This document shows positions 12,496 to 23,485 of a stretch of 64,000 nt of DNA, in pieces. Source of the DNA: Akanthomyces muscarius. Lineage: Eukaryota; Ascomycota; Sordariomycetes; Hypocreales; Cordycipitaceae. The position numbers and the translations under genes are program-made. The stretch spans positions 2,356,001-2,420,000 of the forward strand of contig NC_079244.1 of the NCBI RefSeq assembly GCF_028009165.1, read 5' to 3'. Within the stretch, counting starts at the first letter, position 1; each line of letters opens with the position of its first letter. Below the pieces are notes generated by a model, which was given only the letters and a program-made list of their open reading frames with translations, did not search any database and was not told the origin of the DNA.

Positions 12496-13467
12496 TGGAG
12501 CTATGGGAGGGAAGGCAGTATGGAACCTGACTCGACCCTTCTTGACGAGATCTTCGAAGCTGGCTTGCCCAATCTGCTTTTTTTCTACAGCTTCGAGATA
12601 GGCTATATCAGTAGCACAAGTTATAACTACAACTACGAAACCATGGATTCTACTCTGAATACAGAAATTTGTCCTCGTATCGCTGATTTCGTAGAATAAC
12701 ACTCTATTTCATTATGGAGATTGTTGCGTGGTTTGATACGCTTGCGCTGCAGATGATCCTGGTAGGCGTAGCTTTGCTTCTTTTTGCGCCGATGGGAGTA
12801 AATCTATGAAACAGAACGCCACTGCCAACGCTGTTTCTGCCTCTGCGTCCTGGGTAGCAGACGCTGGTCTGGCATTCGAAGCTTTTGCTTGTGACGTAAT
12901 CTTCGGCTCGTTCTCGGTCAAAGAAAATCAATTGTCTGTTGGTGCAATGGTAGCATGGCCTCGCGTTGAGACAAGTACTGCCCCGGGTCTGGTTGGTGAC
13001 GGCGCTCTCTGTTAAATTGAGTTGTGCGTCTTTCGATGCTCTACCGTTCTCCATCGGCTTCGCTGTAAGCTTTTGTGTATGGTGATAGTGGTCTCGAGTC
13101 GTTTGCTCTCTTGATTCCTGGTGTAAATGCCGAGGAAGTTCTATTGCCCGGGTGCGGGAGAGCCTGCAGGTACGGTTGCAAGAGCGAAACTGGTCTCTGT
13201 GGCAACGCACGCATTATTTAAAAACAAAAACTCAATGAAGAACACACTGGGCATTTCTATCATCCGAGGGGCTACCCGAGGTATCTGAAGTTCTGCTCCG
13301 TTTGCTGCTGCAGAGTCAGCGAGTGTAGCTGCGGTGGCAAGTGCCAGCTGCCGACCGTAAACTCATCGCTCCAACTCCGAAGCACATACCAACGCAATCC
13401 CTAGAATCCCTGAAGCCCTCTTGATATCAAATCGCGGTTAATTCTAGCCACTGCGAAGATTGTGAAC
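12496..13467. other. Intergenic, 1.0 kb, no supported gene
   Basis: 3' flank of the HsbA-like gene and region upstream of the decayed gene. A 168-aa minus-strand open frame (12704-13210) has no recognisable domain and I do not call it. Confidence 0.5.
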
Positions 13468-14310
13468 ATGGCTTCGTCTTCGATTTCGTTATTAAAGGAC
13501 CTAGCGGAAGCGTTCGCTAGTCTTCGCCATCACATAGAATCAATCCATGAAGCACCTAACACCACGCTGGTCATGATCCGGCAGCTTTGCGAGCTTGTGG
13601 AAAATTTATTTGAGAAGTTAGGGGCTCAAGTGCGGCAAAACGAGCTCTCTCTCCGGCTCGCAGAACGCGAAAGGCGAAAGGCAAACATATCCGCACACAC
13701 TAAGCAGAATGATAGTATTAAGACAGAAACCTACAACATGGAGGCGGAATCCTACGAACTGATCCCCGAATTTAAGAGACTCACAGCAATCAAGGATGAG
13801 ACCCTTGCAAGAATTGACGGATTGAAGACTGAAACTGGCGAGATCGTGTTGTTCAGCAGAGACTAGGCCAGGGCGGGGACAACAAAGGCACTGAAGGAGC
13901 ATCTGTTTTACGGCTATACACGCCATCAAGAATCTTGATGAAATAACCTTGATATAAATTCATGCTTCCAGATTGTTCCAAAGGCGCTAGTGCTCATCGA
14001 AAACGGGTGGTTGCAGACTTGGAGGAATGAAAGGCATTGCATCAAAGGTTTTTTGTGGATATCAAGTCACAATCCTCTTTCATACACACTCCTGGAATTC
14101 TAGGGACATTGTTAGGGAAAGAATATTATTCAAAATACACAGTGATTCACATCTGAGTCAGCTCCTCGGGGTCGCGCCGAGTATATCAGAAGATGATGCG
14201 CAAGTGGCATACATCAAACGGTCCTATAGGGCGAACTGAGGCCAGATAAGGTCGACTTAGTCAACGATACCAGCCGTCTCTCCGATCTCCATCTCTCTCA
14301 TTCTCTTTGA
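13468..14310 (+). pseudogene. Decayed gene: coiled-coil N-part plus J-domain-like C-part, with stops and frameshifts
   Basis: An open frame from ATG 13468 (MASSSISLLKDLAEAF) runs 133 residues with strong helical/coiled-coil character to TAG 13864-13866. The same frame then continues with protein-like sequence (KALKEHLFYGYTRHQES), hits TGA TGA at 13936-13941, resumes (PKALVLIENGWLQTWRNE) and hits further TAGs at 14101 and 14113. A J-domain-like stretch (QLLGVAPSISEDDAQVAY, then IKRSYRAN) appears one frame over at about 14157-14236. It returns to the first frame at 14242 with PDKV, the end of the HPDK motif. At least two indels and several stops thus separate recognisable pieces. It could also be an intact short gene (13468-13866) followed by an unrelated relic. 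Confidence 0.5.
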
Positions 14311-14338
14311 TATGAGAATTTTACGCACAAACGAAAAG

Positions 14339-14701
14339 TCAACCTAGATATCCATCCCTGGCTATGGCGTCTGCAATATCAAGGGAACAGACACTTGCCT
14401 CTTCCGCACCATTTCCCTCTTCCTCGCTCTTCTGTCCGATCCGCGTGCGCAATCCCGCCAGAATATAGCGGGCGCGTGATATCAAAGCATCCGTCACCTT
14501 CTTTTCCGACTCGCACGGTTGGCAGAGGTGCGTGGTGCTGATTGAGTGCAGCGGGTGAAAGGAAAAGTGGCCGCACGGCGCCGCCTTCTCGCCCTTGAGG
14601 TCGGCCTCGGTCTCGCGGCGGTGCTGCGCGTCGCAGAAGCCCATGCAGGGGCCCGTAATAAAGTGGTGGCAGGCGTAGACGAGGCGCCTGTAATGGCACA
14701 T
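14339..14701 (-). CDS. Small Cys/His-rich fungal protein of unknown function
   Basis: An intronless 120-aa ORF. The N-terminal half has regularly spaced Cys and His residues (MCHYRRLVYACHHFITGPCM, then FCDAQHRRE, APCGHFSF and LCQPCE), a pattern that suggests zinc binding. The C-terminal half is a charged helix with a Glu-rich patch. The start MC-x-Y-x(6)-C-H/G-H resembles the partial protein at 63471, and similar MC-x-Y-x-CGH proteins are frequent uncharacterised ORFs in Sordariomycetes. No function can be assigned. It lies 262 nt downstream of the HAD phosphatase gene on the same strand, but as a separate gene. Confidence 0.65.
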   Translation of the reverse strand: MCHYRRLVYACHHFITGPCMGFCDAQHRRETEADLKGEKAAPCGHFSFHPLHSISTTHLCQPCESEKKVTDALISRARYILAGLRTRIGQKSEEEGNGAEEASVCSLDIADAIARDGYLG

Positions 14702-14963
14702 GTTCGCTGGGCGGTGAATATGTTGTGATGTTGATGGTTGATGGGACCCGAGGTCCGAGTAAAGGCGTCAATTAACGAACAAAAAGTTTATGCAGTGCAC
14801 AAGACCTCATTGCCTAGCGAAGCGGGGACTCGGAGGGCAGATTAAGGTATTTATAGACAGTCACAGCAGTGCATAATGTATTGAAAGTCCACAGTCGTCA
14901 AAGAAGATTGCATTGGTATACCTCGGCCTTTGCGGCGCATCTCCATATGCGGACAAAGGAGGT

Positions 14964-15785
14964 CTAGTCGCTCAAAAGGCCAGATTCAATCACTTCGTCA
15001 AAGGTCCTAGCCCATGCAATCGTCTTGTTTTCCTCCACATGAGGCACCTCAAAGCCCAGCCTTGTCAACGTCCTCAACAATGAGCTTTCGCCGCCTTCGT
15101 CATCCACCATCACGACGCCGCGGTGCGCTTCCACCAAGCACTCCAAATCAGTCGTCGAGTCGCCAAAGTAGACCACCTTCGACGCTTGCAGCAGCTGGAG
15201 CATGGCGCGTAATTTATCCGGCGCACAGACGAGCAGCTCATCGTCCAGCGCAGCCGGTCCGCAGATGGTGCCGTCCGCCTCGCGCGTGCTGTTTGCAATC
15301 ACGGCGTCGTCCTCGCGCAGCATGTCGCCGACGGCACCGCGGATAAAGTCCGCTGACCAGTTGACCGAGACCACGCCCACCGGCCAGCCCCTTTCCCGTG
15401 CGGCCTGGACAATGTTGCCGAAGCCTGGCCGCAGCTTGACATTGCCGTTTTGCACCGCTTCCTCGCCGAGGCGACGCATGGCCGCGGGCCCGAGGTCCTT
15501 GAAGAGTGCCGCCTCGCCGACACGCCGCAGCGACGCCTCTTCTACATCTTTGAATCCGCCGAGGAACAGTTTTTCCTGCGCAATGGCGGTTCGTTCTGCC
15601 TCTTTCGGGGTGAATTGCGCCCTGTACGCGTCGTAGTCGGCAAGGTATGTCTGGACGAGTGCGTCCCACGCGGGTTGGAGATTGGCCCCACGGCTAAGCT
15701 TCTGGGCGGCGATGCCGGCGCTGGCGAGGCTGCTAATGGTGTCCTTGGTCGTTATTGTGCCGTCAAAGTCAAAAATGAGATGCAT
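14964..15785 (-). CDS. HAD-superfamily phosphatase (phosphoserine phosphatase / MtnX-like)
   Basis: A single-exon gene of 273 aa from the ATG at 15785 (MHLIFDFDGTITTKDTI). An upstream in-frame ATG at 15818 would add 11 residues, but DFDGT usually lies within the first few residues of these enzymes, so I prefer 15785. The nucleophile motif DFDGTIT comes first, a motif II Ser appears in GVVSVNWSADF, and the metal-binding motif FGDSTTDLE is near the C-terminus. This arrangement with an alpha-helical C1 cap between motifs is typical of subfamily IB, which includes phosphoserine phosphatase-like enzymes and MtnX. A small phosphorylated metabolite is the likely substrate and its identity is open. 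The gene is 175 nt downstream of TFIIF beta on the same strand. Confidence 0.85.
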   Translation of the reverse strand: MHLIFDFDGTITTKDTISSLASAGIAAQKLSRGANLQPAWDALVQTYLADYDAYRAQFTPKEAERTAIAQEKLFLGGFKDVEEASLRRVGEAALFKDLGPAAMRRLGEEAVQNGNVKLRPGFGNIVQAARERGWPVGVVSVNWSADFIRGAVGDMLREDDAVIANSTREADGTICGPAALDDELLVCAPDKLRAMLQLLQASKVVYFGDSTTDLECLVEAHRGVVMVDDEGGESSLLRTLTRLGFEVPHVEENKTIAWARTFDEVIESGLLSD

Positions 15786-15960
15786 CTTGAGCAGAGTCCG
15801 GAATTTTGTGCGCACCATGCTGCAGATGTAGGTGGCAAATGGGGCGGCGGCAACGACTTTACTGCCGCAATAATGATATCACAGATTTGTCATACTGGTG
15901 CGGAAAAAAATATATTGAGGACAACCCTGTCCAGACGCCATACTCCGATTGTGCAATTTT

Positions 15961-17206
15961 CTAAGCAAGAACAACATCCTCCATCTCATCGGGCTCGTCA
16001 TCATCGCCATCGTCCACAGTATCGGCGGCGGCCGCTCTGGCTTCGTTGCCTCCCTTGTCTCTGTAGGCCTCGCTGAGGCAGTAGTGGTTGGCAAAGGGTC
16101 CAGACTTGTTGAGCACGGCCACCTCGTCGAGATTCTCGCGCAGCCACGACTCGGGCTGCTGCGTGCGCTGGCGGAGCGCCTTCATAGACCAATACTGATA
16201 CTGGCGGAAACAGTCGAAAATAAGATCGAGAAGCTGGTTCTTGGCGATACGAGCGGCCTTGAAGTGCTCGCCCTTTTTCGGCTTGACGAGAGAGGGCGTG
16301 TTTTTCTGCAACAGTCAGATGTGGACACCATGAAGGAGACAAAGGGGGAAAATGCGTACAATAAAGCCGCCAGCCCAGCCAACGGCGCCAGCAGTGCCAG
16401 GGTTGACGATGGACGACGCCGTGTTTCTGCTGATGATCTGAAGCTTGGCTTTCGAGTGTTCGGCTTGGAAAAGCTGCTGTCCAAGGTATCTCTCCTCTTC
16501 ACCCGTGTTGCGCGGCTCTACACGAACATCATAATGAATCTTGCCGAAAACCTTGGTTTTTTCTGCCGTTGGTCAGTGGCGGTATTGAGGTATCATGTAA
16601 GGAGCACTCACTCGGGATCGCCTTGCGAAAGTACGGCTGGAAGCGACTTTTGCGGTCATACGTGTTTCGCTGCGGACCACCGCCGCCGCTGCTGGAGGCG
16701 GCGGCGGCGGCAGCGGCGGCCTCCTTCTGCCTCAGTATATGCGCGGGAATGCCCGCGTTGAGCTGGTCCTGGCGCTCCTTGTTCTTGGCTTTGTAGCTGG
16801 GCAGGTCTTCCTCGGTGAAGATGAAATGGTTCTTGACGTCGCGGTCGAGAACATCGAGGTCATACTCGCGCGGAATGGTGTGATGCTCGTCGCAGCCGGC
16901 GTCTAAAAGCATGCGCAGCCTGGTGGTTTCGGGTCCAGCGTTGCCTTCAGCGTCCGCCAGGCCGGGTTCGTTCCATGTGCGCAGCGTGCCAATCTGAACT
17001 TCGTCGTCGTCGTCGAGGCGGTCGGTGAGCTTCTGCCAGGCCTCCCACATGTAGCGGGGGATGCGTGCGAGGTAGAGCGTCTCAAACGTGCTGGCGTGGT
17101 TCTTGTCGTAGAACTCGAGGTCGCCCGCATCCTCGAAGAGGTCCTCCTCGTCGATGGGAGCCGGCATCGCCTCGGGATCAGGCTTGACAAATCCAGTGTC
17201 CGCCAT
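15961..17206 (-). CDS. TFG2: Transcription initiation factor TFIIF, beta subunit
   Basis: A 380-aa nuclear general transcription factor subunit that pairs with TFIIF alpha, binds RNA polymerase II and stabilises the preinitiation complex. Exons: 17206-16612, 16562-16360, 16305-15961. The introns are 49 and 54 nt with GTGAGT and GTACGC donors, phases 1 and 0. The N-terminal dimerisation part is interrupted by an Ala-rich run (from a GCC repeat near 16697-16716). The middle has the conserved FGKIHYDVRVEPRN segment. The last exon holds the winged-helix DNA-binding domain (ARIAKNQLLDLIFDCFRQYQ, then YWSMKALRQRTQQPESWLRE), followed by an acidic tail. All expected parts are present. The gene is divergent from the PhoD-like gene across 1.3 kb. 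Confidence 0.93.
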
Positions 17207-18507
17207 TTTTCAGATGGAAATGGGGACGCGGGTCGGATCTGGATGCGCGTTGGGGGCGCAATGTGGCGATGCGCGCGATGAAGCGTGATGGTGATGGAAA
17301 GATGGCGAGGTTGCGAGTGACGCTGCTCAAGTGGTCGAGTGGACCCACAGTAACACAGGCAGACATCGGTTGGTACCGACTCTGCCATCCGTCTGGGCGC
17401 ATGGTGGATTCAGCAATACTGGCTGTGTTGTTTTTTGTTGTATTGGTGTTAGTCGTATTTAACCATTTATCAGTTCCCGAGCTTTTTTCTCCAAATTCTG
17501 ACAAAAAAAACCTTTCACGCATTTAGTGTCCTGTTAGGAGATGGCAGATGAGGCGTTGCGTTCCTTGCCTGGTGCTCAGCGCAATGAGCTCCTCAACAGC
17601 TTCATAAATGGACATGTGTATTTTGTTTTCTTTATCTCTTTTTGCTTTCATGTTTTCGTTCCATTAATGGTAGCAGCATTTTTGTTTCCTAGCTTGTGAA
17701 TTTTTCTTTGGCTGTCGCTAGGTAGGTAGCCACAGGCACAGGCTGCTAGCTGCAACAAACCCATATTTCAAGCCAGCATCATCGGTCGATCTAGAAACTG
17801 CCAGGCACGGCGTCGGGTGACTGGATTGTGAGCGGTTGAGACGATCTTTTCCGGATCACGTCCCGAAATGTGCTTGTCCATCTGGCAGGCGGCGGCCGCA
17901 CGAAAGCGAATCCGCACTCACGCGCAGCTGGACTTTTAAAAAGACTGCATTTATCATGGGAAAGATGTTGAACTCTTTAATGACTTGCTACCGAGGTGTT
18001 CCTGGAGCAACACGAGCGTCCGATGTACCCAGTCGACGGAGGCCTGTGGCGCCGCTCTCAACGCACTAAATCCCCCAGCTGTTCAGGAGCTCCACCGCTC
18101 TAAAGCCGCTGGACCAACCACAACCGGCGCAAACATCACCTGCGACAAAGCGCTGCGGCGCCATTGGGCCTGCTATCTTAAAGCGTCCAAGTCGGGCTCT
18201 GGCCCAGTAAACATGCTTTTAGCGTCAAGCCAGCGCACCGCAGCTCCCCTACAACCAAGTACTTGCTGGGATGCCTCCTACCTAGTTGTAGCTCTAATGC
18301 CCAGTTACATCATCGCCCTTCTCCAGCCGGCTTGGCATTGTTTTTCGTCGCTCGTTCCTGGTGATCCTCGCCTCCTGCCTCTGCTCATCATCGTCCTCGG
18401 CCTCCCATTCACTTCCTGGTCATCTAGTTTGAGCTTGCTATACTTGCGCCGCCTCAATCGCACGGATAGCGCCGGCGACAGCTCAAGGAGCCTCACCAGA
18501 CCTCATC
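17207..18507. other. Divergent intergenic region, 1.3 kb
   Basis: Upstream region shared by TFIIF beta (-) and the PhoD-like gene (+). There is a T-rich stretch around 17600-17710 and nothing coding that I can support. Confidence 0.6.
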
Positions 18508-20837
18508 ATGTCCAGCGCTCAGGCGCAGCCCGCGCCGCGCGCCCACGGCACTCCCCAGAACCCGTACTCGTCCGCCAGCCGTTGGCGTCATCAGGAATCC
18601 TCTTCCTTCTCCCGTCACGCCGTATCGCATCCGCATCCAGATGCCGCTGCCGCGCAGGCGCACATTGACGGGGCAGCTCCCCAGGGCCTCAATGGCGACG
18701 GTCCCATTGCCGAAGGAGATACCAGCGAAGTCGTCTGTGGTCCTCTACTCAACTACTGCCACATGCACGATGGACATTGGGGCGGCAGCGTCCTCATTGT
18801 CCTCAACGGCGGTGGCAAGGAGCAGGGCCCTGTCCCGGCTATGAGCCTGCAGCGCGTTGGCGCCCGCGGTGAAGCTGTCGAGGAAGCTGCTGGCGGCTCG
18901 GCTTCGCAGATCCCGGGTGTTCGTCTCTACTCTGACCCTCGCAACACTTTCTGGCGCTTCGATGTCGCCGTGCCAATGGAGCCTGTCGAAGCCCAATACG
19001 CCTACGAGTTCCCCGGTCTGCGATTCTCCAACCCTGAAAAGCCCCAGGTCAACCACTTCTTTGTCCCCGCCGCCGGCGAATCCATGCGCCTCATGTTTCA
19101 CTCGTGCAACGGCTTCAGTGTCGGTACTGACGAGGAAGCCTACAGCGGCACGCCTCTTTGGAAGGACGTTTTGCGCAAACACGAGGCGGCGCCATTCCAC
19201 GCCATGCTCGGCGGTGGCGACCAAATCTATAATGACGGCATTCGAGTCAGTGGTCCGCTGCGCCCGTGGACGGATATCGGGAATCCCAAGAAGAGACGCG
19301 AGTTTCCGTTTTCCGAAAAGCTACGAGCCGAATGCGACGACTACTACCTCAAGAACTACCTCCGCTGGTACAATACCGCGCCGTTTGCCATCGCCAATGG
19401 GCAAATTCCCCAGGTCAATATCTGGGACGATCACGACGTAGGTACCCATCTCTCAATGGCCAACATCTGCTGACAAGAAAGATTATCGACGGTTTCGGAT
19501 CATATGTTAACGACTTCATGAGCTGCGACGTGTTCCGCGGCATCGGCGGCACAGCGCACAAGTACTATATGCTCTTCCAGCACCACCTTGCGCCGCCCGT
19601 CTCGACGTATACATCTGGTACATTTCACAGCTCTTCTTTCCGGCGCGGTCCCGCTAACAGTGCAGACTTTCGTGGCGAGGGCGCTGATCCAGCGCAGCTT
19701 GTCGACACTTTTGTCGCTGAGCAGAACCCCGGTTCGCAGTACATTATCGGATCCAAGCCAGGCCCGTATGTTGCTGAGCGCTCGTTCAACATGTATGCGC
19801 GCCTAGGCGCTCGCATGGCCATGCTTGGAATAGATGCGCGAACGGAACGCACGCGTCACCAGGTCAATTACCCCGAGACATACAAGCTCTTGTACCAGCG
19901 TCTAGGGGATGAGCTGCAGGCCGCTGCCAACTCGGAGCAGCCCATTGAGCATCTCATTCTGTTGCTGGGTATTCCCATCGCATATCCGGTTCGTTTACCT
20001 CGCCAAGCTCTGTTGACGTAGCTAACTAGTTAGCGTCTCACCTGGTTGGAGAACATTCTGCGAAGTCCCATCATCGGACCCATCAAGTTCATGAGTCGCC
20101 GTTTCGGAATTGGAGGTGGCCTGTTCAACCACTTTGATGGCAGTGTTGATCTTCTCGACGATCTCGACGACCACTACACAGCCAAGACGCACAAGGTCGA
20201 GCGTCGCGAACTTATCGAGGGCATGCAGAAGATTGCGGCAGAATACAACGTTCGCGTCACGATTCTCGGCGGCGATGTGCATCTGGCGGCGCTCGGCCGT
20301 TTCTACTCGAACCCCAAGCTCAAGATTCCGGCGGAAGAAGACAACCGATACATGGCCAACATTGTGTCCTCGGCCATTGTGAACAAACCCCCACCTCAAG
20401 CCGTCGCCAATCTGCTTGCGCGCCGCAACAAGATTCATCATCTGAATGCGCAGACAGACGAGACCATGCTGGACTTCTTTGACCGTGATCCAGGCAGCAC
20501 GCCCAAGACGGCCAGTCACAACAAGTGCACCATGCCCAGCCGTAACTTTGCCATGATTGCCGAAAATTCTCCCAACAATCAGGCGTCGATGACCAATGGC
20601 GAGACGGAGACAAGAAGCTTTGCCGGCAAGGATGGCCACTCGCAGCTGCACAAGGGCGAAGTCGGCGCCGGGACGGAGCACAAGGCGGCCAGCGATGCAT
20701 TTGGCCAGGGCAACGATGGCAGCCTGGACATTCGCATCAATGTCGAAAAGGACCAGCACAACGCCGAGGGTCCCACGCAGGCATACGGTCTGACAGTGCC
20801 GCTGCTGCGCAAAAAGACGGCAGGGTTTGAGCCGTAA
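18508..20837 (+). CDS. PhoD-like metallophosphatase, fungal type
   Basis: A 730-aa protein in four exons: 18508-19437, 19482-19617, 19666-19988, 20034-20837. The introns are 44, 48 and 45 nt and all joins keep the frame. The core has the metal-binding motifs of PhoD-like phosphoesterases: AMLGGGDQIYNDGI, the WDDHD motif split by intron 1, DARTERTRHQ, and GGDVHLAALGRFYS near the C-terminal part. The conserved segment around PIIGPIKFMSRRFG and the aspartate string in LLDDLDDHYT are typical of the fungal subfamily. No signal peptide is visible, so a cytoplasmic or organelle-surface location is likely. The N-terminal 60 residues are Pro/Ser/Ala-rich and likely disordered. Substrates of the fungal group are largely unknown, and alkaline phosphatase or phosphodiesterase activity is the family expectation. 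Confidence 0.9.
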
Positions 20838-21652
20838 TGTCTCCACCGAGTAATTACATGCACAGCGATCAAGATTACGCTAGTCTCGTGCATGACCTGG
20901 AGTTTTCGTGGCGGTCGGAGGTGGTGTCCGGGTCGGTGAGACCTTCCGGGAGGACCCCCTGCTCTGTGGGTTGTGGATGTCGAACTTTAGATACCTTGTA
21001 CCATTTCTTTGTTTTCTTTGTCTTGCCGTAACTTAATCGTTGAATTTTTCCTTTTATTTACAAAAACCTGCAAGTGACTCTGCTATACCAGCTCCGTAGG
21101 GTAGTTGCCTATAGACTGCAGTAGAGCTCTACGAGAAGACTCAGTAATCGATTCTTGTTGCGCCCCGTCTTCAATATCTTCCTCCATGACGTCCTCTGAT
21201 TCTATTACCCTATTTTTTAATCATTCTGACATCGAGTCGGGTGGCTGCGGCGAGCTAAGCGTGCCGGGGTGGGGAGCGAGACCGGCCGTTCCCCAGCCAT
21301 CGGCAGGCGTAGCGCTGAAACCCTGCTGCAGCTTCAAGGCTCGGGTGCCTTCAGCGCAGGAGCGGTCCCCCAAAACACAGCGCTCCGGGTCCCCACCCCG
21401 CTGCGACCCCCGCAACGTGCTGCTAGACCGTGCTAAGCCGGCCCACCAACACTGCTGTAATGTTTTGTGGCAGCTCCCCAAAAAGCTTACTGGGGGTGGC
21501 GATGTCGGGTGGCAGTTACGAGAGTAAAACATTTGTGCTTCCGACATTGGTTACCCCAGCCTCGTTCCTTTTCTCTCCCTCCTCCACATCATCATCTTTT
21601 TATTTCTTCAATTGTCGAGGTCTTTGTTGATTCCTTCATACAGCAACCAGAC
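20838..21652. other. Intergenic: promoter of P5C dehydrogenase
   Basis: 815 nt between two plus-strand genes. It is GC-rich around 21240-21480, with several CCGG sites, and pyrimidine-rich just before the ATG (about 21555-21640). No gene is seen. Confidence 0.6.
21264..21285. promoter_or_regulatory. Paired CCGG half-sites upstream of P5C dehydrogenase
   Basis: CCGG at 21264-21267 and 21282-21285, spaced by 14 nt, about 370 nt before the ATG. The proline-pathway activator PrnA of Aspergillus is a zinc-cluster protein that recognises paired CCGG-type half-sites. This makes the pair a candidate site, but such tetramers are common in GC-rich DNA. Confidence 0.25.
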
Positions 21653-23485
21653 ATGATGCAATCCGCCGTCTTCCGCAAGGCCGGCCTCCGCGTGGCTGGC
21701 CGCGCCGTCCAGACTCGCTCGGTCGCCTCGATGGCCTCCTTCAAGTCGCCCGCCGTCTACAACGAGCCCAACGTACGTCAATTGGTCGGTCGCCAGCTTG
21801 TCTGATGGACGCTAACTTTATTTGTCCTTTTAGCACCACTATGTCAAGGGCTCTGCCCAGCGTGCTGGTCTGACTGCTGCTCTCGAAAAGATGCAAAAGT
21901 CGCTGCCTTTTGACGTCCCCGTCGTCGTCAACGGCAAGGAGGTACGTCGAGCTTCCACGAGAGGCATCTGGCTCCATCCTAACATGTTCAGGTCCGATCA
22001 TCCTCCGTCTCTACCCAGAACAACCCCTCCGAGCACGCCAGCGTCGTGGCCAACTACCACACGGCCACCAACGCCGATGTCAACAAGGCCATCGAGGCTG
22101 CTCTCGCCGCCAAGCCCGCCTGGGAGAACCTCCCTTTTGCCGACCGCGCCGCCATCTTCCTCAAGGCCGCCGACCTCGTCGCCAACAAGTACCGCTACGA
22201 CATCATGGCCGCTACCATGCTTGGCCAGGGCAAGAACGCCTGGCAGGCCGAGATTGACGCCGCCGCTGAGCTGGCTGACTTCTTCCGCTTCGCCGTCCAC
22301 TACGCCAACGAGCTCTACAACGAGCAGCCCGTCCACAACTCCAACGGTGTCTGGAACCGCCTCGAGTACCGCCCTCTCGAGGGTTTCGTCTACGCCGTCT
22401 CCCCCTTCAACTTTACCGCCATTTCTGGTAACCTTGTTGGTACCCCCGCCCTGATGGGCAACGTTGTCCTCTGGAAGCCCTCCGATTACGCCATTGCCTC
22501 CAACTGGCTCGTCTACCAGATCCTGCTCGAGGCTGGCCTCCCGAAGGACGTCATTCAGTTCATCCCCGGTAACCCCGAGGAGATTACCAAGACTGTCCTC
22601 GCCCACAAGGAGTTTGCCTCTCTGCACTACACTGGTTCCACCGCAGTCTTCCGCAAGCTGTACGGCGCCATTGGCCAGGGTGTTAGTGAGGGCCGCTACC
22701 GTTCGTACCCCCGCATTGTTGGTGAGACTGGCGGCAAGAACTTCCACGTTGTCCACCAGACCGCCGATGTCCACAACGCCGCCATCCAGACCGTCCGCGG
22801 TGCTTTTGAGTACCAAGGCCAGAAGTGCTCCGCCACTTCGCGTCTGTACGTTGCCAAGTCTATCTGGCCCGAGTTCAAGAAGATCCTCGTCGAGGAGACC
22901 GAGAAGCTCAAGCAGGGCGGCCCCGAGGACCACACCAACTTTGTCGGTCCCGTCATCCATGAGGGCTCCTTCAAGAAGCTTTCTGGAGCTATTGACCAGG
23001 CCAAGACCGACAAGGAGCTCGAGCTCGTCACTGGTGGCAGCTACGACAAGTCCAAGGGCTACTTCGTCAAGCCCACCGTCTACCAGACCACCAACCCTAC
23101 CCACAGCTTCCTCAAGACGGAGTTCTTTGGTCCCATCATCACCGCTTACGTCTACGACGACGCTGCCCCTGATGCCCTGGCCAAGGTTTGCGAGCTCGTC
23201 GACACCACCACCGAGTACGGTCTGACCGGCTCCATCTTTGCCGCCGACCGCAGCATCATCCGCGACGTCGAGGAGAAGCTCCGCAACGCTGCCGGTAACT
23301 TTTACGTCAACTGCAAGAGCACCGGTGCCGTTGTTGGCCAGCAGGCTTTCGGTGGTGCCCGTGCGTCGGGTACCGACGACAAGGCTGGCAGCAGCCACAT
23401 TATCACCCGCTTCACCAATATTCGCATCATCAAGGAGGAGTTTAACGCCACCACCAAGGTCGAGTACCCCTCCAACGAGGCTTAG
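21653..23485 (+). CDS. PUT2: Delta-1-pyrroline-5-carboxylate dehydrogenase, mitochondrial
   Basis: A 573-aa enzyme that oxidises P5C/glutamate semialdehyde to glutamate with NAD+, the second step of proline catabolism (PUT2 in yeast, prnC in Aspergillus). Exons: 21653-21772, 21834-21941, 21992-23485; the introns are 61 and 50 nt, both phase 0. The N-terminus is basic and Ser/Ala-rich without acidic residues (MMQSAVFRKAGLRVAGRAVQ), fitting a mitochondrial presequence. The aldehyde dehydrogenase fold is complete: the cofactor-site Glu is at about 321 (IVGETGGKN) and the catalytic Cys at about 355 (YQGQKCSATSR). The conserved C-terminal segment (GQQAFGGARASGTDDKAG) is intact. Codon use is strongly biased to C-ending codons, as in highly expressed fungal genes. 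The proline oxidase gene is not in the window. Confidence 0.96.

Noticed and set aside
12704..13210. 168-aa minus-strand open frame
   Set aside because: Composition and lack of any conserved motif make it unlikely. A multi-exon gene could not be assembled from it.
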